From NCBI RefSeq assembly GCF_003086295.3, contig NC_092052.1, forward strand, positions 70,968,910-71,032,909: a stretch of 64,000 nt of DNA, written 5' to 3'. The notes under the pieces are model-generated. The model saw only the letters and a list, made by a program, of their open reading frames with translations, had not been told where the DNA came from and made no database searches. This DNA comes from Arachis hypogaea (lineage: Eukaryota; Streptophyta; Magnoliopsida; Fabales; Fabaceae). The position numbers were made by a program, and so were the translations under genes. Below are positions 1-10,584 of the stretch, one piece after another (the stretch's first letter is position 1; each line of letters starts with the position of its first letter).

Positions 1-330
1 TAGGACTTCTAATTTCTCATACCTTTCCAAAAAGTTTATTTTACAGTTATTTATTTACTTTACAGTCTTTCACTTATTTTAATTGCAATTTAAATTACTT
101 GTTCCTCATCTTAAAAACCCCAATTTACAATCTTCATAACCAATAATAAGAACATACTTCCCTGCAGTTCCTTGAGAAGACGACCCGAGGCTTAAATACT
201 TCGATTATCAATTTATTTAGGGGTTTGTTACTTGTGACAACCAAAACGTTTGTAAGAAAGGTTGATTGCTTGGTTTAGTAACTATACTTGTAACGAGAGT
301 TTACTATAACTTCTAAACCATCAATCCTCA
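1..330 (+). repeat. 3' end of an LTR (R-U5 side), element lies left of the window
   Basis: The stretch looks like the U5 part of the C/H-type LTRs elsewhere in the window: GACGACCCGAGG followed by AATACTTCG, then a long AT-rich tail and a terminal CA at 329-330. A hairpin at 186-203 (CGAGG/CTTCG with one G-T pair) sits where the U5 hairpin sits in the other LTRs. Beyond 340 the minus-strand reverse-transcriptase sequence of element A starts abruptly, so this LTR marks the break in A. The exact end (330, or a CA a few bases earlier) is uncertain and no target duplication can be checked. Confidence 0.6.
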
Positions 331-336
331 GTTCTT

Positions 337-2057
337 TTAGCTCACCCAGGGGCTATCAGAAATAGGATAAATAATCCCAGCCTCTAGTAACTTAATGACC
401 TCTTTCAGTCGCCTCTGTGGTTGAACCACTGGCTTAGCATCATCCTCCAATAGGATCTTGTGCATGCATCTGGCTGGGCTAATGCCCTTAAGATCACTTA
501 TGGACCACCCAAGAGTTGTCTTGTGTGTCCTTAGCACCTGAATTAGTGCTTTCTCTTCCTGTGGCTCTAAAGCAGAGCTTATGATCACGGGAAAAGTGTC
601 ATCTTCTCCCAAAAATGCATATTTCAGGGATGGTGGTAGTGGTTTGAGCTCGGGTTTAAGAGGCTTCTCCTCTTCCTGAGGAGTCTTCAGAGGTTCTTCT
701 GTTTTCTCTGGTTCCTCCATATCAGACTGAACATCTTTAAAAATGTCCTCTAGCTCTAATTCGAGACTCTCTTTCATATTGACCTCTTCCACTAGGGAGT
801 CAATAATATCAGCGCTCATACAGTCTTTTGATGTGTTTGGATGCTGCATAGCTGTGACAGCATTCAACTTAAACTCATCTTCATTGACTTTCAGGGTTAT
901 CTCCTCTTTTTGGACGTCAATGAGAGTTCGTCCAGTTGCTAGGAAAGGTCTACCTAGAATGAGAGTTGCACTCTTGTGCTCCTCCATTTCCAGCACTACA
1001 AAGTCAATGGAAAAGGCAAATGGCCCAACCTTGACAATCATGTCCTCAATTACGCCTGATTGAATTTTAATGGAGCCATCAGTAAGTTGGAGACATATTC
1101 GGGTTGGTTTGACTTCTTCAGTCAAACCAAGCTTTCTGATAGTGGATGTAGGTATCAGGTTGATACTTGCCCCAAGATCATATAAAGCTGTCTTGGTACA
1201 AGCATCCTCTAATGTGCATGGTATCATAAAGCTTCCGGGATCTTTAAGCTTCTCTGGTAAGCTTTTTAAAATGACTGCATTGCATTCTTTAGTGAGAAAA
1301 ACTTCTTCAGTCTCTCTCCAATCCTTCTTATGACTTAAGATCTCTTTCATGAACTTAGCATAAGAGGGTATTTGCTCAAGTTCCTCTGCAAATAAAATCT
1401 TTATTTCAAGAGTCCTGAGATAGTCTACAAAGCGGTCAAATTGTTTATCCTGTTCTGCTTGGCAGAGTTTCTGAGGATAAGGCATCTTGGCTTTATATTC
1501 TTCAACCTTAGTTGCTGTAGGTTTATTTCCTACAGAAGTGGTTGGAGAAGCCTGCTTAAGGGAGTTGTTATCAGCACTTGCAGGTGTTTGATCCCTTATT
1601 AGCATTTGAACACCAAAACTGGGTGCTTTTTGGGCATTCAACGCCAGATTGCCACCCTTTTTTGGCGTTTGAATGCCAGAATTGGCCATCCACTGGGTAT
1701 TTAACGCCAACTTCTGGCCCTTTTCTGGCGTTTGAACGCCAGAATTATTTCTCTCTGGGCTCCTACTGTCCTCAGAGGGATTTTGGGCAGTGGGTTGGTC
1801 ATCCTCTGTCAGATGTTCTTTTCTTGGCTTCCTGCTGCTTTGAGTTGAGCCATTCAATGTCTTTCCACTTCTTAAATGAACAGCTTGGCATTCTTCTATT
1901 ATCTGTTTAGATAACTGCTGTCTTGTCTGATTCAAGTGTTTCTCCATATTCCATTTAGCATCTTTGGTTTCTAGTAGCATCTCTTTAAATTCTGCTAACT
2001 GTTTTATTATAGAAAATAGTTGCTGATTAAGTTCAGCAATTTGTTCTGGAGGACTAA
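337..2057 (-). pseudogene. Element A: Gag C-terminus, aspartic protease and start of reverse transcriptase (Athila-type)
   Basis: Reading the minus strand from 2057, the frame runs through a Gag C-terminal region with the Athila signature LRSGK, a Pro/Thr-rich linker, the aspartic protease (DLGAS at about 1165-1179, ILGRPF near 945-960), an acidic linker, and the first part of reverse transcriptase ending in GIIYPISDSPWVS at about 340. Protein homology stops there and a short tail runs to a stop at 337. Compared with the family as I remember it, the RT start lacks a block of about eight or nine residues between QRRL and KEVIKLL. RNase H and integrase are absent. In life the polyprotein would supply particle, maturation and copying functions; this piece cannot. 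The linker contains in-frame copies of the GGCGTTTGAACGCC palindrome (about 1627-1745), so a repeat array has been translated into the protein. Confidence 0.9.
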
Positions 2058-3335
2058 GGGTGTGTTTGGCAAACACGTTGGTGAAGAAAGAAGTGCTTTT
2101 GAGCTTCTTGAAAGTTTCACTTTTATGTTTGGCAATTTTTTTCTTTCTAAACGCAGAAACGATTCTGCCTCTAAACCCACGTTGAGAAAAAGCTAAAATT
2201 TGTAGCTTCTGCATTTGACGTTCATGGTTGCTAATTACTTTAGAAAATTAGGTGAGAAAATTTCTTCCTTTTTACCAACCTTACCCTTCATTTTCTTCTA
2301 TAAAAAGGATACCAATAACTATAAGCTTCACAGTATTTCTTTCTACTTTTATCATTTCCTATACTATTTTTTATACGTATATTTTTTATGAATTTTTTTA
2401 TTTTTGTTTGACTTTGTTTATATGATTTTTTATTTATTTTATTATATTTCTTTTATACATATGACAAATATTGTTATTTTTTTTGTTGTGCTATAATTTT
2501 TAGGTATTTTATTAATTTTTATAATTTTTTTATTATTTTTTGTTCATATGAATTCTTTTTTTCTATCTTTTATTACATTGTATTTATGTTGTGTATGAAA
2601 TTTTTTTATTTTTTTATTTATTTTATTCATATGAAATTTATTTAGTTTTTATTGTATTTTTTTGTTCATATGATATATGTTGTTGGTTTTATGAAATTTT
2701 TATTATTTTTTATCTGTATGATTTTTTTCTATTCTTTGATGTACTCTATCTTTATTTTATATTAATTTTTTTATTTTTTATTTTGACTTTGTAAAATTTG
2801 TAATTCTAATTATTATTTACTACGTTTATTATCAAAATTTTGTATAATATAAACTATGATCCTATAAAAAAGGACAAAATAAATAAAAAATTAATTATAA
2901 ATAACAATAGAGCCATAAATAGTAAAAATTTATAGTCCAAAATAATACTAAATTAAAGAGTACGGGTAATATTAGAAAAATTATAGAATATTTTTTTTTG
3001 TTTAACATTATAAAATTTATAGTACTCTTTTTCATATTTTTTTTATTGTATTTATTTATTTATATAATAAATATTTTTTATATTATTTTTGTTAGGTTCT
3101 GTTTTTGCATGTATATAAAAAATAATTTAAATTAATATTTTTTTTAGTAATTTTTTATCTAAAAGTTATTTTGAGTAGTATAATCCAAACAACATTTATT
3201 TTACTATAATCAATTTTGATACAAATACTGCCAAACATAAATCACGTTAACCCAAACTTACTTCTCATCAAAATCAATTTTGTAAAATCATTTTTATGCA
3301 AACTCACGTTTGCAAACTGAAATCCAAACACACAC
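2058..3335. mobile_element. PIF/Harbinger-like (Tourist-type) non-autonomous DNA transposon in gag of element A
   Basis: The element begins GGGTGTGTTTGG at 2058 and ends CCAAACACACAC at 3335; the two 12-base ends are inverted repeats with one mismatch. It is flanked by TAA at 2055-2057 and 3336-3338, the three-base duplication typical of PIF/Harbinger insertions. Element plus one TAA is 1,281 bp, a multiple of three, and the gag frame is continuous across the two flanks when it is ignored. The interior is very AT-rich with no transposase ORF (open frames are low-complexity). Ends of the GGGTSTGTTTGG type are established for Tourist-like elements; a hAT origin is less likely because those have 8-bp duplications. 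Confidence 0.85.
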
Positions 3336-4044
3336 TAAGTTCAGTGGATATTGCCTCAGCCTCTTCCTTCATGGAGATCTCACCACTTGAGTACAGGTGC
3401 TGATTTCTGGCAACTGTATCAATGAGATCTTGAGCCTCTTCGATTGTCTTTTTCATATGTATAGATTCACCAGCTGAGTGATCTAGGGACATCTGGGCCT
3501 TTTCTGTAAGCCCATAGTAAAAGATGTCTAACTGCACCTATTCTAAAAACATTTCAGAGGGGAATTTCCTTAGCATCTCTCTGTACCTCTCCCAGGAATT
3601 ATAAAAGGATTGATTATCCTCTTGTTTAAAGCCTTGGATGTCCAGCCTTAGCTGTGTCATCCTTTTTGGAGGGAAATATTGATTCAGGAATTTGTCTGAT
3701 AACTGTTTCCATGTTCTTATACTTGCTGTGGGTTGGTTATTTAACCACCTCTTAGCTTGATCTTTTACAGCAAATAGAAACAGTAATAATCTGTAGACAT
3801 CTACTTCGTTATCACATGCTGTGTCAGCAATTTGTAAGAACTGTGCCAGAAACTCAGTAGGTTCTTTCTATGGAAGACCGGAATACTGGCAATTTTGTTG
3901 CACCATGATAATGAGCTGAGGGTTTAGCTCAAAACTGCTGGCTCTGATGGGGGGTATACAGATACTATTCCCATATGAAGCAGTAGTGGGGTTAGCATAC
4001 GACCCCAGAGTCCTTCTGGACTGTTCATTTCCACTTAGGTCCAT
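3336..4044 (-). pseudogene. Element A: Gag N-terminal and core region
   Basis: The likely start is the ATG at 4044 (MDLSGNEQ). The frame then shows the Retrotrans_gag pattern: a region ending in MVQQNCQYSG, a helical core with WLNNQP, FLNQYFPP and a SWERYREML stretch, and the GLTEKAQMSLDHSAG segment near 3500. Two in-frame TAG codons interrupt it, at 3870-3868 (where relatives carry an aspartate or similar residue) and at 3540-3538 (where relatives carry tryptophan). There is no frameshift. The frame continues across the DNA transposon into the 337-2057 piece. Gag would form the virus-like particle and bind element RNA; the nonsense codons make this copy inactive. Confidence 0.85.
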
Positions 4045-5258
4045 GATGGAGAAAGGGAGATGATGTGGATTGTAAAATAAAAAATTTTATTCTTTTTCTC
4101 TTTTTTTTTTGAAATTAAAGAAATTAAAGGAAAGTAAATAAAAAAATTGATGCAAGTTTCAAAAATTAAGAAAAGAAAAAGAAAAAGAAAAGGATTTGAA
4201 AAAGATTTGATTTTAAGATTTGAGATTAGAAAAGATAAGATAAGTTAGGTAAGAGAAGATAAGTTTTTAAATTAAAAAGTTTTGAAATTTAAATTTTAAA
4301 TTTGAAAATTATATTTTGAATTTTAAATTTTGAAATTTGAAATTTGAATTTTGAAAAAGTCAACAATATAAGATAAAGATTTGAAAAAGATTTAAATTTT
4401 GAAAAGGTTTGATTTTTAAAATTTTAAATTTAAATTTTGAAATTTGAATTTTGAATTTTGGAATTTAATTGAAATTTGAAAATTGAATTTGAAATAAGAT
4501 AAGATAAGATTTTGAAAAAGATATGATAAAAATTTTAAAATAAAAATCTAAATTTTTTTATGTAAATTTCGAAAAGTCAATTAAAATAAAGAGAAAAGAT
4601 ATTTTTTTATTTTTTTTGAATTTAATGAAGAAAGACAAAAACAATAAAATGACACCAAACTTAGAATTTTTAGATCAAAATAAAGAAAACAAACGAGAAA
4701 ACTTTGAATGTCAAGATGAACACCAAGAACACTTTGAAGATCAAGATGAACACCATGAACAAATTTTGGAAATCTTTAGGAAAATAAAAATACAAAGGAC
4801 ACCAAACTTGAAAATTTTTATACTTTGGACACTAATAATTGGAAAATGCACAAGAAAAACAAGGAAAGACACAAAGCAAGAAAAACTAAAGATCAAACAA
4901 GGAAAATAAACAAGAACAACTTGAAGATCAAGAAAGAACAAGGAACATAAAACTCGAAAATATGAAGAATAAAAAGAACATACAATTCGAAAAATTTGAA
5001 GGAAAATAAAAACATGCAATTAACGCCAAACTTGAAACATGAAACTAAACTCAAACAGAAGACTCAATTATTAATTTATTGGTTTTTATCTATTTATTAA
5101 AAATTTTTGAAAAAAACTAGAAAAAGAAAACAATAATTTTAAAATTTTAACGAAAAAAACAATAATAAAAGACTCAATTTTAGTGTCTCTAAACCAAAAA
5201 GATAAATTTTTCCTAATCTAAGTAACAAGATGAATCGTCAGTTGTTCAACTCGAACAA
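4045..5258 (-). other. Element A: AT-rich untranslated leader between primer site and gag
   Basis: No gene is seen. About 4090-4520 is a run of imperfect GAAATTTGAATTTTG units, read on the plus strand as poly-A/T tracts. About 4616-5030 holds three minus-strand copies of the AAGTTTGGTGT-type word (around 4651, 4800 and 5020) among repeated GATGAACACC stretches. Open frames here on both strands are low-complexity and are not supported as genes. Confidence 0.6.
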
Positions 5259-5276
5259 TCCCCAGCAACGGCGTCA
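5259..5276 (-). other. Primer-binding site of element A (tRNA-Asp)
   Basis: Minus strand reads TGACGCCGTTGCTGGGGA, differing at two positions from TGGCGCCGTTGCCGGGGA, the complement of the plant tRNA-Asp 3' end. It lies about nine bases after the LTR terminus. Confidence 0.85.
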
Positions 5277-5285
5277 AAAACTTGG

Positions 5286-6478
5286 TGCACGGAATTGTAA
5301 TCACACCTTTGCAACTCCGCACAACTAACCAGCAAGTGCACTGGGTCGTCCAAGTAATACCTTACGTGAGTAAAGGTCAATCCCACGGAGATTGCTGGCT
5401 TGAAGCAAGCTATGGTTATCTTGTAAATCTTAGTCAGGAGATTAATGATAAAAATGATTTTGTTTATGAAAAGTAAATAACATGAAATGAATGGTACTTG
5501 TGATTCAGTAATGAGGAACATGTTGAGGTTCCGGAGATGCTCTGTCGTCTGAATCTCTGCTTTCCTACTATCTTCTTCTCAAAACATGCATGGCTTCCTT
5601 TAATGGCAAGTTGTATGTTGGTGGATCACCGTTGTCAATGGCTACCATCCGTCCTCTCGGATGAAAAATACCAGGCACGGTTTCTGTACGGCTAATCAAC
5701 TGTCGGATCTTTCATCTCTGATGAAAAATACCAGGTATAACTACCGCACGGCTAATCATCTATTGGTTCTCACATGTGTCGGAATAAGATCTCTCTATCC
5801 TTTCGCACACTGTCACTGCGCCCAACATTCGTGAGTTTGAAGCTCATCACAGTCATCCCGTTCCAGATCCTACTCGGAATACCACAGACAAGGTTTAGAC
5901 TTTCTGGATCTCAGGCATGCTGCCAATTGGTTCTAGCCTCTACCACGAAGGTTCTAATCTCGCAGACTCGGTCCGTGGATTAGAGACCCAAGAGATACGC
6001 ACTCAAGCTGTCGCCCAATGACTACGTTGAGCTCAGGTAGAACGGGAGTGGTTGTCAGGCACGCATTCATAAATTTGAGAATGATGATGAGTGTCACGGA
6101 TCATCATATTCTGTCTATTGAAGTAAGAGTGAGTATCTTAGAACATAATCAAGCGTGATTGAATAGGAAACAATAGTTATTGCATTAATCCATTGAGAGA
6201 CAGCAGAGCTCCTCACCCTCACCTATGGGGTTTAGAGACTCATGCCGTAGAAAAAACAATATGAGATCTAAAATGTCATGAGTTGCTAAGTGAATCTCTA
6301 AAAGTATTTTTCATACTAAACTAGTAACTTAGGTTTATAGAAAATGAGTAACTAGGTGTAGATAGTACGGAATTCCACTTTCGGGGCCCACTTGGTGAGT
6401 GTTTGGGCTGAGCTTTCAAGCTTCCACGTGCATATACCTCAAATTGGAGTTAAATGCCACCCTAGGTGCCAAAGTGGC
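5286..6478 (-). repeat. Element A: 5' LTR, U3 part missing
   Basis: The plus strand from TGCACGG at 5286 is the reverse complement of the LTR at 20475-21960 (same family), collinear until about 6478. The U5 hairpin is at 5329-5344 (minus strand CCAG-loop-CTGG). The TATA position of the relative is mutated here. The first part of U3 (beginning TGATGAGCGG in the relative) is missing: the sequence passes into plus-strand gag of element B around 6470-6480, inside the GGAGTTAAATGCCA palindrome region. The junction may be a deletion or inversion breakpoint and is only approximate. Confidence 0.8.
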
Positions 6479-6762
6479 CGAACCTATAGAGGAGGAAGAG
6501 GTAGTGATTTCCAGTGAGAAAGACCTCAGTGGACGTCCATTGACCACTAAGGAGTTCCCTATTGAGGAACCAAAAGAATCTGAGGCTCATACAGAGACCA
6601 TAGAGATTTCACTGAACTTACTGTTGCCATTCATGAGCTCTGATGAGTATTCTTCCTCTGAAGAGGATGAAGATATTGTTGAAGAGTAAGTTGCTCAGTA
6701 TCTAGGAGCAATCATGAAGCTGAATGCCAAGTTGTTTGGTAATGAGACTTGGGAGGATGAAC
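6479..6762 (+). pseudogene. Element B: Gag C-terminal fragment (left part)
   Basis: The frame reads an acidic Glu-rich linker followed by YLGAIMKLNAKLFGNETW and ends at the insertion of element C. It continues in the same sense at 16605 in the protease. A TAA at 6687-6689 interrupts it. The N-terminal part of gag is missing because of the junction with element A. It is assigned to B because the five bases TGAAC next to C are duplicated at 16600-16604 and the protein sense continues across. Confidence 0.7.
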
Positions 6763-8325
6763 TGATAAACCCCGATTTCGTGATTTATCTTGTGCTTATT
6801 TTGGGGGATTTTGTCACTTTTTCTCGCATTTATTCAATGAAATAGCATGATTTTGTAATTCTCCCTTGGATTTTGCTTAAGTGTAAAAACATGCTTTTTA
6901 GGCCCTAAATTGGTGATTTTAATTCACTTTAATTCCATTCGATGCCTTGATGCGTTTGATGAGTGATTCCTGGTCCGTAAGGCAAGTACTGGATGGAAGA
7001 AATGAGGAGAAAAGCATACAAAAAGGGAGAATTCATGGAGAAACAAAGGTTGGGAATATACAAAGGACGCGCACGCGCACCAGGCGCGCACGCGCAAAAG
7101 TGATTTCACCTACGGACGCGCCCGCGTACATGCCGCGTCCACGCGGGTCGAGAATTCGCCAGCGACGCGCACGCGCACATGGCGCGCACGCGTGGATACT
7201 CTCACATGAACCACTTGAAGGAAAAATCGCTGGGGGCGATTTCTGAGCTGTCCAGGCCCAAATCCAACTTGTTTCTGAGTGTATTTCATGCAGAATTAAA
7301 GTCCAAGCAAGGGGGGAGCAATTAGTTTAGCCAACATGAGCCTTTAGTTAGTTTTCTAGAGAGAGAAGCTCCCTCTTCTCTCTAGAATTAGGTTAGGATT
7401 AGGTTAGATTATCTCAATTTCATGTTTGAATATTAGATCTCATCTTGTTTCTTTGATAATTTCTTATTTCTACATCTTGACCCTCTTAGTTTTTATGTCA
7501 ATTTCTCAATTTGCTCTCTTTTGTGATGATGACTCATGTTGGATTTGTTTACATTTAATGCAATTTGATGTTGATGTTTCTTTGGTTGATGAATTGAGTT
7601 GTGACCTCACTTTTCTTGCAATTAATAGTGGTAGATTTTAGTATCTTTGCAATTTATGATGTTAATTTTTATTGCACTCCAAGTGTTCGATGAAATGTTC
7701 TCTTTAGTTCTTGAGTAGTTTTATCAACTCTTGGCCTAAGCCAAGGGACTTGAGTGATCTTGAGTTTTTGGACATAATGGATTTGGTAATTTGAGAACCC
7801 TGTGTGATCAATTTGAAGCTCATTGACGCTAACCCACTACTAAGCTAATTAGTAGGTAGGTTAGGACTTATGGGTGGATGTGATTAGGCCTATTTGACAT
7901 ACTTCCGGTCTAGGAGTAAATATTACGTACTTAAGGCTTCGAAAAGTAGACTTAATGGGTTGGCCTCTCATAATTGTCAATAATAGGTTTGTTAACTGGG
8001 ATGGTGATCTCGAGTACTCAAGTCTTAGCCAAAAGTTCTTTATTTTGTTTTCTTTACTTACTCGCTCAATTTACTTTCTTGCCATCTCATAAACAAAATC
8101 CCCCTTTTTACCCCATCATAACCAATACGCATGCACTCTATTGTGTCCTAGGGAGACGACGCAGAGTCCAGAATACTCCGGTTATTTCTTATTTGGGGAT
8201 TGCTCTTGTGATAAAACTCAATATTTTTGATTGGGAGGATTGTTTGTTGGTATAGAACTATACTTTACAACGAGAATTCATTCAATTGAGGAAATTCTAT
8301 ACCACCAAAGATATTCCGATCATAA
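6763..8325 (+). repeat. Element C: 5' LTR
   Basis: It starts TGATAAACCCC and ends CGATCATAA, the final CA of the 3' copy (CGATCATCA) being mutated. The first 27 bases can fold (GATAAA pairing with TTTATC). A block rich in GCGCACGCGC near-palindromes lies at about 7065-7200, followed by a TTAGGTTAGGATTAGGTTAG stretch and a long U5. Confidence 0.93.
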
Positions 8326-8332
8326 AACAAAA

Positions 8333-8350
8333 TGGCGCCGTTGCTGGGGA
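8333..8350 (+). other. Primer-binding site of element C (tRNA-Asp)
   Basis: TGGCGCCGTTGCTGGGGA, one mismatch to the complement of the tRNA-Asp 3' end, seven bases after the LTR. Confidence 0.9.
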
Positions 8351-8485
8351 TCCAATGGTGCTATGTTATTGGTTATTGTACATATTGTGAATAGCTTGAA
8401 CTTTGGTTTGTTTGCCAGTTTTTACTAGTTAGGATTTTATCTTCTTTATTTCTTATTGCCTTTTGTCTTTATTTTCTATTTCATT

Positions 8486-9591
8486 ATGAATTCTCAGCCC
8501 TTTGGCTATGATCATAGTTCAAACCATGTTGTAGGAAATGGAAGTCCCAATGAGGATATGCATCAAGGAATTGGAAATCGAGGATGGGAGGAACTTCAAG
8601 CTTATGAACAACCTTCATGGCAACAACCTCCGACAAACTCCTATGGGTATAATTCTGATCTTAATGTATACCAGTCCAATGTGTGTGATGACCTGTATTG
8701 TGGTTGTCAACCACAATCATTATATGCATGTGACCCCATTCCTCAATATAGCTACACATCATACTCACAAGCCTCACACCAATATTCCACTCTACATGAC
8801 CATAATTCATACATACCATATCAACCACCATTCGAATCATATATAGAACAACCACCATCCCAATACCAATGTTCCCAAGAACCACAAATTCCACATACAC
8901 CACCTCAAAAACTCCACCAACATGAACCACCTTCCGATTACAATAATCTTCCCTTAACCGATGAACTCTCTCTTCTAACACCACCGCCTCCCGATGAAGC
9001 CTTCATATCAGAACTGAGAGACCTTGAATCTCGCATCCTAAGGCGACAAGAGGAGGATGAAACTAAGTTTAAGGAGCTGAGAGTAAAGATAGCTAGCATG
9101 GTAGAGACCGTGAATCACTTAACATCTCACCTAAGTTCATGCACCTTGAGTACCCCATTGTTGAATGTGGAGAGACAATCAAGGAGATCCGTGAGGATGT
9201 GAACCTGAAGCTCCATAGTGAGGAAGGAGAATTGAGGCAAGAAGGACAACAAGAGGAGAAGATAGAGATTAGTGCACAGAAGGAAGTAGTGGATGGATGT
9301 TTAGGATACGTTGAGCACATAAAGGGATACCGAATTGAAGAACCCTCTTCCAGGAAATTTGAAGAGGATGTTGAAGGAAAGAGTAACGTTGCGAAAGTAA
9401 ACAGAGAGTTGGAGGAAGTTGATCAGGAAGTGGATTCCATCACTAGTGATTTTTTGCACATGTTGATCAACCCTCTTGATGATCTTGTTGAACCCTTTCC
9501 CAGTGGATTAGAAAGCAAGGTTGAGGAAGACTTGAACCCTCCAAGGCCTACTGAAGATGAAGAATTGGGAGAAGTATTCCATGCAACTTGA
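8486..9591 (+). pseudogene. Element C: ORF1, Tyr/Gln/Pro-rich protein with coiled-coil tail (one frameshift)
   Basis: The ATG at 8486 (MNSQPFGYD) is preferred over 8456, whose first ten codons encode a hydrophobic run from the leader. The first 120 or so residues are rich in Tyr, Gln, Ser and His, followed by a Pro-rich hinge (TPPPPDE) and a heptad-like helix (SRILRRQEEDETKFKEL). The first frame ends at 9202; a second frame open from before 9139 to 9591 continues as a Glu-rich domain, so a one-base shift between 9139 and 9202 probably broke one protein of about 370 residues. It occupies the gag position and resembles the ORF1 of elements E and F in composition. There is no zinc knuckle or protease motif. 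It may be a diverged Gag or an RNA-binding accessory protein; the function is unknown. Confidence 0.6.
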
Positions 9592-10250
9592 GTTTTTGCT
9601 TGAACTGCAAGTTTTCTCAAGTTGTTTGAAAGATCCTATATGTTTCAAAATGTGCTTAATATTACATCTTAGCTAGTTTAGAGTCTTGAAGAAGAATGGA
9701 AAATTTGGAGGTCCTTTGATGCTCCTTTAAAAAAAAAAAGGGCCAATCTACGCGCAAGCGCAAGGCGCGCACGTGTGCAGGCTGCCCATTTCGGCTATCT
9801 GGGCCAAAGACCAGAGAGTTGTGCCACTTTTGGGCCAACTCTGTGTCTCAACCCACGCAGACGCACGCTATACGTGTCCGCGCCACCCCCTGTTTCTTCA
9901 TACACGCATTGGAGTACTTCGCTCCTCCGCGCCCATTCCATAGGCTCATATCATCCACCGAACGCGCAAGGTGCGCGCGCGCGTCGATGCATTTTCACAT
10001 CAACCAGGCCAAAGGACCCGAGAGTTGTGCCAACTCTAGGCCTCTTTTGTGCCTCTGGCCCAGCATAACCACACGGACGCGCACTGTACGCGTCCGCGCC
10101 AACCCTTAACTCGCCCATATGCGCGTAGGCGCATGTGGCGCTCCCGCGTCACCTCCCTATGTCCGATCACCCACACTGACGCGCACGGTGCGCGCTCGCA
10201 CGGATTCAAAAAAAACCCCATTTAACCAGAGACGCGAAGTCCTAGCGTAT
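9592..10250 (+). repeat. Element C: spacer and CG-rich palindrome block
   Basis: After a short AT-rich spacer and an A-run (9730-9740), about 9750-10210 alternates CG-rich near-palindromes (ACGCGCAAGGCGCGC, GACGCGCACTGTACGCG, GACGCGCACGGTGCGCG) with 40-60 bp of ordinary sequence, including a repeated phrase ending in GAGAGTTGTGCCA (near 9820 and 10020). Open frames here are by-products of the repeat. Confidence 0.65.
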
Positions 10251-10584
10251 TCGCGCACTACCCCTTCGTCCCTTTCACCCCCAACGTTCCATTTCCCTCC
10301 ATTGCTAACCATCACCCCTGCACCCACCAGCACTCCGGCGAGCCCTCTGGCACACTGCTGCCGCCATCGTCGTGCGCACCCTCACCCCTCTTCCTTGCTC
10401 TCTCACGCTCTCTCACTCCACCCTATCCCCCTCTGTTTCTACTCTATCTTCCGCAGTAAGCCTTCGCGCCGCCCCAAGCACCACCGCGACCACCATTGTC
10501 GCCGGCGCGAGCTCCACAGCCACGTCAACCCACCCCTCTACTTTGCCTTCCTTCCAATTCCCCTGTTCAGTCTCTGCACCCGAG
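10251..10584 (+). other. Element C: C/T-rich leader, candidate first exon of the ORF2 transcript
   Basis: A pyrimidine-rich stretch without conserved coding signal ends CCCGAG at 10584, just before GTTCTTGC. Element D has a similar C/T-rich leader ending GCAG before GTTCTACA (23014/23015). The shared AG|GTTCT boundary and the shared acceptor before ORF2 suggest a non-coding first exon. It resembles a plant 5' UTR, but no host gene continues from it. Confidence 0.45.

Noticed and set aside
743..1333. Plus-strand open frames at 743-1063 and 1070-1333
   Set aside because: Antisense shadows of the minus-strand protease frame.
2591..2794. Phe/Tyr/Leu-rich frame as a membrane protein or transposase
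   Set aside because: Poly-T DNA gives such frames. No transposase motif is visible.
4616..5019. Lys/Asn-rich frames on both strands in the A leader
   Set aside because: Low-complexity sequence with repeated phrases, open on both strands, in the untranslated leader position.
7065..7200. CG-rich block as a possible CpG island of a host gene
   Set aside because: It occurs in both C LTRs and in related LTR fragments; the CG content comes from the palindrome repeat.
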